This document shows, piece by piece, positions 27,170 to 33,866 of a stretch of DNA of 64,000 nucleotides. The position numbers and the translations under genes are program-made. This DNA is from Denitromonas ohlonensis (lineage in GTDB: Bacteria > Pseudomonadota > Gammaproteobacteria > Burkholderiales > Rhodocyclaceae), in contig NZ_VMNI01000005.1 in the NCBI RefSeq assembly GCF_007625205.1, positions 117,120 through 181,119 on the forward strand, in the 5' to 3' direction. A model generated the notes under the pieces. The model did not search any database. It worked only from the letters and a program-made list of their open reading frames with translations, and was not told the origin of the DNA. Each line of letters starts with the position of its first letter. Position 1 is the first letter of the stretch.

Positions 27170-27723
27170 TGGCGATGCAGCGGGGCGAGGGCGGCTATAC
27201 CTATTTGATGGTGCTGTTCCTGGTCGCCGGCGTTGGCCTGCTGATGGCCGGCACCGGGCAGACCTGGCAGGCGCGCGCACAGCGTGAAAAAGAGGCCGAG
27301 CTGCTGGCGGTGGGCGTGGAGATGGCGCGCGCGCTGAGGCACTACCACGACGCGTCGCCCGAGGCTGCCAAGACCTGGCCGGCCGATCTCGCCGTGTTGC
27401 TCGAGGACCGCCGTTTTCCCGAGCCGATGCGTCATCTGCGACGCATCTACCGCGACCCGATGACCGGCACGACCGAGTGGGGGCTGGAGCGCGAGGAAGG
27501 CCGCATTGTCGGCATCCACAGCCTGAGCGACAAACCACCGTTTCGCCGCGCCAACTTGCCCCCCGAGTTGGGTGAACAGGCGGCAGAGGCCAAGACGGTG
27601 CGCGAGTGGGTGTTCCGCCCCGGTGCCGGCGCGGCCGGGCCGACGCCCCCGATCAACACTCTGGCGCCCGATGTGCGCAGTGCACGGGGCGCGCGGCCCG
27701 GGATCTTCGACCGCGACGACTGA
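27169..27723 (+). CDS. Pseudopilin-like protein lacking Glu 5 (possible GspK-type tip subunit)
   Basis: 184 residues from ATG 27169 (or GTG 27166), overlapping the previous stop. The leader MAMQRGEGG precedes YTYLMVLFLVAGVGLLMAGT, a prepilin-like helix in which mature position 5 is Met, not Glu. The pilin helix continues into a long amphipathic segment (REKEAELLAVGVEMARALRH). The C-terminal part is proline-rich and unlike known minor pseudopilins. GspK, which caps the pseudopilus, is the classical subunit without Glu 5, so a tip role is possible. Last gene of the operon. Confidence 0.75.
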   Translation: MAMQRGEGGYTYLMVLFLVAGVGLLMAGTGQTWQARAQREKEAELLAVGVEMARALRHYHDASPEAAKTWPADLAVLLEDRRFPEPMRHLRRIYRDPMTGTTEWGLEREEGRIVGIHSLSDKPPFRRANLPPELGEQAAEAKTVREWVFRPGAGAAGPTPPINTLAPDVRSARGARPGIFDRDD

Positions 27724-27738
27724 ATCCGGTTCTCGCGA

Positions 27739-27754
27739 TAGTCCGTTCGGCTTA
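27739..27754. promoter_or_regulatory. Candidate EpsA-type operator, site 1
   Basis: TAGTCCGTTCGGCTTA. The left half TAGTCCG and central TT are identical to site 2 (29518); the right half matches the consensus CGGACTA at 5 of 7 positions. It lies 71 bases before the ankyrin-protein start and just after the secretion operon. Confidence 0.55.
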
Positions 27755-27825
27755 TGGCCCGCGCATCGCCCTGAAAGACGTGGCGCTTATCGTCAACCGC
27801 TTTGATGCGTTTCGACAGGGTGATC

Positions 27826-28617
27826 ATGCGCCACTTGATCTGTATTGCGGCGACCGTGACCAGTCTCGGCGCGCAGGCCTACGATATTCCCCAGGAGCAT
27901 GCCGCGTTCGTGACGGCGCCCGAGGCCGAGCGGGGTAAGCCGGTGCCGCCAAAACACGCTTTCGACGCGATTCGACAGACCGGCAACACCTGGCTGCCCG
28001 CCACACCGGATGCTTCGTCCGTCGCGTTGCTGGCGGCGGCCCGCGCGCTCGACTGGCCGGCGGTGGCGGCACAGCTCAAGGCGGGTGCCAATCCGAACGT
28101 GGTCGATGCCGAGCTACGCGGCGGGGTGCTGGCGCTGGCGGCGGCCGACGGTCAGACCGAAGTGGTGCGCAAGCTGCTGGTGGCCGGCGCCGACCCCGAT
28201 CAGCGGGGCGAGACCGGCTTCACCCCACTCGGTGTTGCCGCCTTGCGGGGGCATGCGGGGGTGGTCACGCAGTTGCTGCGCCACGACGCCGACCCCGACC
28301 GCAAGAGCGCCGACGGCGCTCCGCCGCTGGTCAACGCCGCGCGCCTGGGGCATGCCGCGGTGGTTGGCGCTCTGCTCACGGCCGGTGCCGACCCGACGCT
28401 GGCCGACAAGCACGGCCACCACACGCTGAGCATGGCGGCTGCGCGCGGCGATGTGAGCATGGTGCGCCAGGTGCTCGCGCATGGTGTGGATGTTGACGCC
28501 CGCGACGGGGAAGGGCGTACCGCCTTTTTCTGGGCCGGGCTGTATCGCCAGCAGGCCGTCAGCGAAGTCTTGCTCGCCGCCGGCGCCGATGCCGCCACCA
28601 CGGTGCGTGTCAAATGA
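27826..28617 (+). CDS. Exported ankyrin-repeat protein
   Basis: 263 residues from the ATG at 27826 (AGGGTG upstream), which opens a signal peptide (MRHLICIAATVTSLGAQA); earlier in-frame starts (27802/27805) add a charged extension. From about residue 60 there are six ankyrin repeats, e.g. TPLGVAALRGHAGVVTQLLR and PPLVNAARLGHAAVVGALLT. Ankyrin repeats bind protein partners; with a signal peptide the site is the periplasm or the surface. It lies between the secretion operon and epsA and carries a candidate EpsA site upstream. Its partner is unknown. Confidence 0.85.
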   Translation: MRHLICIAATVTSLGAQAYDIPQEHAAFVTAPEAERGKPVPPKHAFDAIRQTGNTWLPATPDASSVALLAAARALDWPAVAAQLKAGANPNVVDAELRGGVLALAAADGQTEVVRKLLVAGADPDQRGETGFTPLGVAALRGHAGVVTQLLRHDADPDRKSADGAPPLVNAARLGHAAVVGALLTAGADPTLADKHGHHTLSMAAARGDVSMVRQVLAHGVDVDARDGEGRTAFFWAGLYRQQAVSEVLLAAGADAATTVRVK

Positions 28618-28630
28618 TGCGTCGACGAAC

Positions 28631-28646
28631 TGCCATTCGAATGGCA
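28631..28646. promoter_or_regulatory. Perfect 16-bp palindrome before the EpsA-like gene
   Basis: TGCCATTCGAATGGCA is fully self-complementary and lies 60 bases before the GTG start of the regulator. It differs from the TAGTCCG-type sites, so another protein, or the regulator with relaxed specificity, may bind it. Confidence 0.5.
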
Positions 28647-28705
28647 TCGGCCTGTCACACGCCGCCCGTAGGCTACGCACGCCATGTCCACCGGGAGACA
28701 GTCAA

Positions 28706-29482
28706 GTGACCGACGTCGTCAACTTGACGAGTGAAGACCGCGAGCGCCTGCTGTTCTTGATCGACACCTCGATCAAGATCAACAAGCGATTCCAGTTTTT
28801 CCTGTGGGCCCAGGGCACATTGCAAAGCTTCATTCCGCACGAGACGCTGGTGTGCACCACCGGCGATCTGGGCACGCTCCAGTTGCGTAGCGATGTGTTC
28901 TCTCGCGCGACCTTGCCCAATGACTTCGAGTCGCAGGCCAAAGACCCGGTCCGCGGCTTCATTGCGCCGCTGCTGTCGCAGTGGCACACCGTCGATCGTG
29001 GCCCCATCGCCATCTGCGAAGAAGCCGGCGAGTCCGGTGGTCTGCATGCCATGCTCCATCGCATGAACTACCGCAACAACCTGTGCCACGGCGCGCGCGA
29101 AGTGCGTGGTGGCTGCGGGGCCTTCTTTGCCTTTCTGGGTCTCGACCGGCCGGTCGGCGCGCGCGAGCGCTATTTTGCCGACCTGCTCATGCCCCACCTC
29201 TACATGGCCACCCTGCGCATGCTCGACAGCGAGAGCGCGGTGGCCGACTGCCCGGCCTCGGTGCTGTCCGGTCGCGAGATCCAGGTGCTCGGCTGGGTGC
29301 GTGACGGCAAGACCAATGCCGAGATCGGCCAGATCCTCGACATCAGCCCGCTCACCGTCAAGAACCATGTGCAGAAGATCCTGCGCAAGCTCGATGTCAG
29401 CAACCGCGCCCAGGCCGTGGCCAAGGCCGTCGCCATCGGCCTGCTCGGCAACAGCCAGGGCCGCGAGGCGCGCAGCCACTGA
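28706..29482 (+). CDS. epsA: EpsA-like LuxR-family transcriptional regulator (PEP-CTERM-associated)
   Basis: 258 residues from the GTG at 28706 (GGGAG 8 bases upstream); the frame stays open back to 28481 but that part overlaps the ankyrin gene. The N-terminal domain, with INKRFQFFLWAQGTLQSFIP and HETLVCTTG, is the hallmark of the EpsA regulators linked to exosortase B/PEP-CTERM exopolysaccharide loci. The C-terminal end is a GerE helix-turn-helix (LSGREIQVLGWVRDGKTNAE, SPLTVKNHVQKILRKLDVSN). The signal it senses is unknown. No exosortase or exopolysaccharide gene is in the window, but the next gene is a PEP-CTERM protein. Confidence 0.85.
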   Translation: MTDVVNLTSEDRERLLFLIDTSIKINKRFQFFLWAQGTLQSFIPHETLVCTTGDLGTLQLRSDVFSRATLPNDFESQAKDPVRGFIAPLLSQWHTVDRGPIAICEEAGESGGLHAMLHRMNYRNNLCHGAREVRGGCGAFFAFLGLDRPVGARERYFADLLMPHLYMATLRMLDSESAVADCPASVLSGREIQVLGWVRDGKTNAEIGQILDISPLTVKNHVQKILRKLDVSNRAQAVAKAVAIGLLGNSQGREARSH

Positions 29483-29517
29483 ACTGCCTGCCGCGGTGGT
29501 CCGCGCGGCCGCCGCCA

Positions 29518-29533
29518 TAGTCCGTTCGGACGA
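29518..29533. promoter_or_regulatory. Candidate EpsA-type operator, site 2
   Basis: TAGTCCGTTCGGACGA, a near-perfect palindrome (13 of 14 arm positions follow TAGTCCG-TT-CGGACTA; the flanking A/T extend it to 18 bp). It lies 36 bases after the regulator gene and 215 bases before the PEP-CTERM gene. No sigma-54 type -24/-12 motif was found in the same interval. Confidence 0.65.
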
Positions 29534-29748
29534 TATCCCCCGTCATCTGTCGCAGCACGCCCGACACCTCGCCTGCCCAGAATTCATGTGTCGGTCGCTC
29601 GGCCCATCGCAGTAGTTCAATCAGCCTACCAAATGCGCTTTGGCGCGGTGCCCGGGCGTAAAACGCGACCGAGACAATGCATTCGGCTTCGACATGGAGC
29701 CGGGACCCCTCCCGACCAAACCCGATTCAACGCAAGGAGTGTTAGAGC

Positions 29749-30618
29749 ATGAACTTCAAAATGAAAGCGCTGGTGGCCGCTGCCGCCGTCGCCATGACCG
29801 GTGTGGCACACGCCGATATTCAGAACGCAAACATTGGCGCCACGCCGATTGCCAGCGCTCAGTCGGAGCTCGTGTTCTCCGCCTGGAGCGATACGGCTCA
29901 AACCGGCTTCACTTGGGACGTTGAGCACAGCGGCTTTCTGTCGGCCGTGAGCGACGCCAAGCTGCTCAATATCATCGACGCCAACCCCAAGCAGACCGCC
30001 TCGCTGACCGGCCCGGCCTCGATCGAATCGAAAGTGGCGGGTGTCAATGGCGTGGTCTTCGACATGAAGATCACTGGCTTTGATGCTTTCCTGAACGCCA
30101 CTGGCGGCGCCAACGACGTCAAGTTCAACCTCTTCGCCGGCAACTCGGTGGGGCTGGATGTGCATCTGGCTTCTTTTGGCAGCCCGCTGGGCGCGCTGTC
30201 GGGTGGCATCTTTGACGACGTCGGCAACACCTTTGTTGGCTATGTCAATGCGGTGAACGGCAAGATGGCCGGTACCAACGCCACCGACGACGCTGTTGTG
30301 ACGACCGCGGCCGATGGTGTGGCCTATGCCGGTTCGGCCGCCTGGGGTAACGCCACGCTCTACCCGGGCCTGAGCTTCAATGCTGGTCTGGGTGAGGCCA
30401 TCGCCGTGGCCGTGCTCTACGGCAACAACACGGTCGCTGCCGAAGCCAAAGCTTTCACGCTCAATGGCGACGCCCTCCAGGCCTCGACCTACCTGGCGCA
30501 GGACGGTTACCACCTGCAGATCGCCGCCGTGCCGGCCGTGCCGGAGCCCGAGACCTACGCCATGCTGCTGGCTGGCCTGGGTCTGGTCGGCGCCATCGCC
30601 CGCCGTCGTTCCATCTGA
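29749..30618 (+). CDS. PEP-CTERM sorting-domain protein
   Basis: 289 residues with AAGGAG upstream, a signal peptide (MNFKMKALVAAAAVAMTGVA, cut after AHA) and a C-terminal PEP-CTERM signal: VPEPETYAMLLAGLGLVGAI followed by ARRRSI. An exosortase cuts such signals at the membrane and the protein then goes to the surface or extracellular matrix. The central domain is Ala/Gly/Asn-rich, with no Cys and no catalytic motif I recognise. The exosortase must be encoded elsewhere. The EpsA-like gene just upstream and the TAGTCCG site suggest EpsA control. Confidence 0.92.
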   Translation: MNFKMKALVAAAAVAMTGVAHADIQNANIGATPIASAQSELVFSAWSDTAQTGFTWDVEHSGFLSAVSDAKLLNIIDANPKQTASLTGPASIESKVAGVNGVVFDMKITGFDAFLNATGGANDVKFNLFAGNSVGLDVHLASFGSPLGALSGGIFDDVGNTFVGYVNAVNGKMAGTNATDDAVVTTAADGVAYAGSAAWGNATLYPGLSFNAGLGEAIAVAVLYGNNTVAAEAKAFTLNGDALQASTYLAQDGYHLQIAAVPAVPEPETYAMLLAGLGLVGAIARRRSI

Positions 30619-30646
30619 TCCCGTTTTGATCTAAAGGATAGTCATC

Positions 30647-32077
30647 ATGAAAATCAAGCAAATTGCGCTCGGTTGCGCGCTCGCCGCGGCCGCCATCGGT
30701 GCCCAGGCCGCCTCGGCCATCAACGGCCACACCGTCATCTTCTTCTCCGGCGCTTCGGCCCCGGACAAGTTCATGGCCGATATCTCCACCTCGGTCCTGA
30801 CCGGCGCCGTGCAGTACCGTGGCGTCAATGGCGACAACAGCATCAACGGTAACTACAACGCTTTTGTTGGCGAAGCCAACAACATCCCGGGCGTGGCCAA
30901 CGGCACCAAGCTGGCCATTATCAAGCGTTCCGAGGGGGGCTCCGAGCGCGGCGTGGGCCCGGTCGGCCAGCAGCTCAACATCCGCACCATGGACCTGAAC
31001 GACTGCGACCTGGTTGCCAAGACCTGCAAGCTGATGGGTGACGATCAAGCCGGTGTGGGCGGCCTGGTACCCGACATGGGCGTGTCCGACGTTGAACCGG
31101 CGATGTTCGTCGGCCTCGGCGTGAACGTGCCGAGCGACGGTGCCGAGACCCCGGCCAACCTGTTTGCCGAAGTGCAGCCGGTGAACCAGTTGATGTTCGG
31201 CATCGTGGCCACCAACTCCATCCCGGCCACCACCCACTTGTCGCGTGTCGGCTACGGCAACCTGCTGTCGGGCAAGTACGAGACCTGGGGGCAGTTCTCG
31301 GCCTCGCTGAATGACGGCGCTGCTGAAGACAATGTGGTGGTCTGCCGTCGCGTACCGGGCTCGGGCACCCAGGCCTCGTACAACATGTACTTCAACAATT
31401 TCCCGTGCGGTAGCGCCAGCAACGCCACGACGCCGATCGCCGGTGTGTTCGATAGCGATTTCGCCGCTTTCAACGGCAACGGCGACGGCTCCGAAGCCAG
31501 CCCCTTTGAAATCGACCCGAGCCTGGCCACCGGCAAGGTCGTGATCGAGAACTCCGGTTCGGGTGATGTGCGCAACTGCCTGAAGGCCGCCAACGGTCGC
31601 ACCGAGCACACGGCCAAGGGGGCCGACGGCTTCTGGTACACCGTGAAGTTCCAGAACGGCACCAAGCCCTACCGGGCGATCGGTGTGCTGTCGGCCGACA
31701 GCTATGGCAAGGAATCGGGTTGGGCCTTCCGCATGCTGGACGGTGCGGGCACCTACAACCTCGCCACCAATACCGCCTCGGTCGGTGCTACCGGCGTGGC
31801 GCCGAGCAAGGCCAACCTGGTGTCGGGGGCGTATGACTTCGTGCTCGAGCTGTCGATGCAGCATGCCGGCCTCACCGGCGTGAAAAAGGCGGTGTTCAGC
31901 GAGATGGTCCGCCGCGCCGGTTCGACCACCTACACGGGCGACACCACGGGCACCTTCACCACGGTGCCGAACGCCTTCGCCACCCTGCCGCAGATCGGCG
32001 ATGCCGTGGCCCAGCCGACCCTGGTGGCGCGCCACACCCGCTTGGCCAACTCCTGCGCTCCGCTGAAGAAGTTCTAA
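30647..32077 (+). CDS. Secreted periplasmic-binding-protein-like protein of unknown function
   Basis: 476 residues, AAAGGATAG upstream, signal peptide MKIKQIALGCALAAAAIGAQ. The opening of the mature part, INGHTVIFFSGASAPDKFMA, recalls the phosphate-binding (PstS-like) branch of type II solute-binding proteins, but the rest is too diverged to say it binds phosphate. Six Cys, including CDLVAKTC and NSCAP near the end, may form disulfides. Composition (rich in Gly, Ala, Asn, Ser) fits a secreted protein. It lies 28 bases after the PEP-CTERM gene and so is probably in the same transcript, and is followed by a terminator and the tps genes. Confidence 0.7.
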   Translation: MKIKQIALGCALAAAAIGAQAASAINGHTVIFFSGASAPDKFMADISTSVLTGAVQYRGVNGDNSINGNYNAFVGEANNIPGVANGTKLAIIKRSEGGSERGVGPVGQQLNIRTMDLNDCDLVAKTCKLMGDDQAGVGGLVPDMGVSDVEPAMFVGLGVNVPSDGAETPANLFAEVQPVNQLMFGIVATNSIPATTHLSRVGYGNLLSGKYETWGQFSASLNDGAAEDNVVVCRRVPGSGTQASYNMYFNNFPCGSASNATTPIAGVFDSDFAAFNGNGDGSEASPFEIDPSLATGKVVIENSGSGDVRNCLKAANGRTEHTAKGADGFWYTVKFQNGTKPYRAIGVLSADSYGKESGWAFRMLDGAGTYNLATNTASVGATGVAPSKANLVSGAYDFVLELSMQHAGLTGVKKAVFSEMVRRAGSTTYTGDTTGTFTTVPNAFATLPQIGDAVAQPTLVARHTRLANSCAPLKKF

Positions 32078-32122
32078 GCGTTGCTTGCGACCGGCCCGGC
32101 GAAAGCCGGGCTGTTCGATGGT

Positions 32123-32155
32123 CCGCGGGCCCGGCAACGGGCTCGCGGCATTTTG
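32123..32155 (+). terminator. Rho-independent terminator after the PEP-CTERM operon
   Basis: An 11-bp stem CCGCGGGCCCG/CGGGCTCGCGG (one G-T pair) with loop GCAA, followed by CATTTTG. A smaller hairpin GCCCGGC-GAAA-GCCGGGC precedes it at 32094-32111. Confidence 0.7.
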
Positions 32156-32211
32156 TCGTGTAGGGGGCTGATTTCCTTTGATGCACCCCGATGCGTGGCC
32201 TGAACCAACCG

Positions 32212-33816
32212 ATGAAACTCTCTCTCGACATGATTCGTTTTTGCTTGCGTTGCCTGTGTGCTGCGCTGTGTTTTCTCGGCGCTTCGGTTGTCTCCGCGCA
32301 GGAAGGCGGCTTCGACGTGCTGGAATTTGTCGTTGAAGGCAACACGGTGTTGCCGACGCTGGCGATCGAGCGGGCGGTGTATCCGCAGCTCGGGCCGGGC
32401 GGCGGCGTGGCGGCGGTGAATGCCGCGCGCGATGCGCTGGAGCGTGCCTACCATGACGCGGGCTATCTGACGGTGACCGTCGAGGTGCCGCAGCAGAAGG
32501 TCGATGGCGGCCTGGTGCGCTTGCAGGTCGTGGAGGGGCGTGTGGAGCGACTGAAGGTCAGCGGGGCGGAGTACACGCTGCCGAGCAAAGTGCGCGAGCA
32601 GACGCCTTCGATGGCGAGAGGTGAAGTCCCCAATTTCAATGATGTGCAGGAGGACCTGACCCGCCTCGGGCGTAATCCGGACTTGCGCATCAACCCCTTG
32701 TTGCGCCCCTCGGCGCGACCGGGGTCGATCGAGGTGGAGCTGGCGATGGACGACCAGTCGCCGTTGCACGGTAGCCTCGAGCTGAACAGCAAGAAGAGCG
32801 CCGACACCGATGCCGGCCGCCTCGAGGGCGCGGTGCGCTATGACAACCTGTGGCAGCGCCGCCACTCGATCGGTATTAACTATTTTGTGTCGCCAACGAA
32901 CCGGGATGACGTCGAAGTATGGGGCGTCAACTACGCCGCGCCGCTTGGTGAGGCGACCGTGGCCGGTTTCTTCGCACGCTCGACCAGCGATGTGCCGACC
33001 GCTTTCGACACGCAGTCGATCGGCAACGGCGACACCATGGGTTTTCGCTGGATCCGGCCCTTGCCCGCGTTGCCCGGCTTCTTCCATTCCCTGAGCCTTG
33101 GCGCCGACTACAAGGACAACGCGCAGCGCACCGAACTGGGGGGCGGCTTCTCGCTGAGCCAGCCGATCAAGTACTGGACCCCGGTGGTCCAGTACAACGC
33201 CGGCTGGCAGCGCGGGCCGGGAATGTGGCGCCTGGGGGCGGGCTTCTCGTTCGGTCTCGACGGACTCAACCGCAAGGACATTGACTGCAACGGCGTGACG
33301 GTGGACCAGTTCGAGTGCCGGCGACCCGGTGCCGAGCCGACCTTCAGCGTGTTGCGTCTCGATCTGGAATACACGCGACCGTTCGGCGCCGGCTGGGTTG
33401 GCAAGTCGCGGATTGATGTGCAGCGGGCGAGTGGGCCGCTGGTCAATACCGAGCAGTTCTCCGCCGGCGGCATGGACTCGGTCCGCGGCTACCTGGAGGG
33501 CGAACGCCAGGGCGATGACGGGCTGAAGTGGTCGTCGGAGCTGGCAACACCCGCCCTGTGGGTGATTGCCGAGCGGTATCCGGTGACCGCGTTCTCTTTC
33601 TATGACTGGGCCCATCTGGAAACCCAGGACACCCTGGCGGGGCAGGATGCCTCTGCCGTGCTGTCCAGCGCCGGGCTTGGGCTACGCGTTGGCGAGGGGC
33701 GCGGCCTCAAGGCCGAACTGGCCTGGGCCCATGTGTTCCACGCGGGGGCGGATGGCCCCAAGCGGACCGGTGATGGCGATAGCCAGGCGCTGATCCGGGT
33801 GAAGTACGAATTCTGA
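32212..33816 (+). CDS. Two-partner secretion outer-membrane transporter TpsB (ShlB/FhaC family)
   Basis: 534 residues from the ATG at 32212 (MKLSLDMIRFCLRCLCAALC begins the signal peptide); ATG 32191 is also in frame, and neither has a good ribosome site. A POTRA domain follows the signal (FDVLEFVVEGNTVLPTLAIE, then AGYLTVTVEVP), with a second POTRA-like stretch to about residue 190. The C-terminal half is the 16-strand barrel, with the family signature GGMDSVRGYLEGE on the lid-lock loop and a terminal aromatic (IRVKYEF). It exports the giant exoprotein encoded 50 bases downstream. Some members carry an extra helix that plugs the pore; I see no such helix here. Confidence 0.93.
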   Translation: MKLSLDMIRFCLRCLCAALCFLGASVVSAQEGGFDVLEFVVEGNTVLPTLAIERAVYPQLGPGGGVAAVNAARDALERAYHDAGYLTVTVEVPQQKVDGGLVRLQVVEGRVERLKVSGAEYTLPSKVREQTPSMARGEVPNFNDVQEDLTRLGRNPDLRINPLLRPSARPGSIEVELAMDDQSPLHGSLELNSKKSADTDAGRLEGAVRYDNLWQRRHSIGINYFVSPTNRDDVEVWGVNYAAPLGEATVAGFFARSTSDVPTAFDTQSIGNGDTMGFRWIRPLPALPGFFHSLSLGADYKDNAQRTELGGGFSLSQPIKYWTPVVQYNAGWQRGPGMWRLGAGFSFGLDGLNRKDIDCNGVTVDQFECRRPGAEPTFSVLRLDLEYTRPFGAGWVGKSRIDVQRASGPLVNTEQFSAGGMDSVRGYLEGERQGDDGLKWSSELATPALWVIAERYPVTAFSFYDWAHLETQDTLAGQDASAVLSSAGLGLRVGEGRGLKAELAWAHVFHAGADGPKRTGDGDSQALIRVKYEF

Positions 33817-33866
33817 GCAGTGTGCGTGGGCCGCGCACATGGCGCGCCCGCGACCGGGAGAAAGTC

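Noticed and set aside
29534..29748. Sigma-54 promoter expected for a PEP-CTERM gene
   Set aside because: No TGGCAC-N5-TTGC-like pair was found in the interval.
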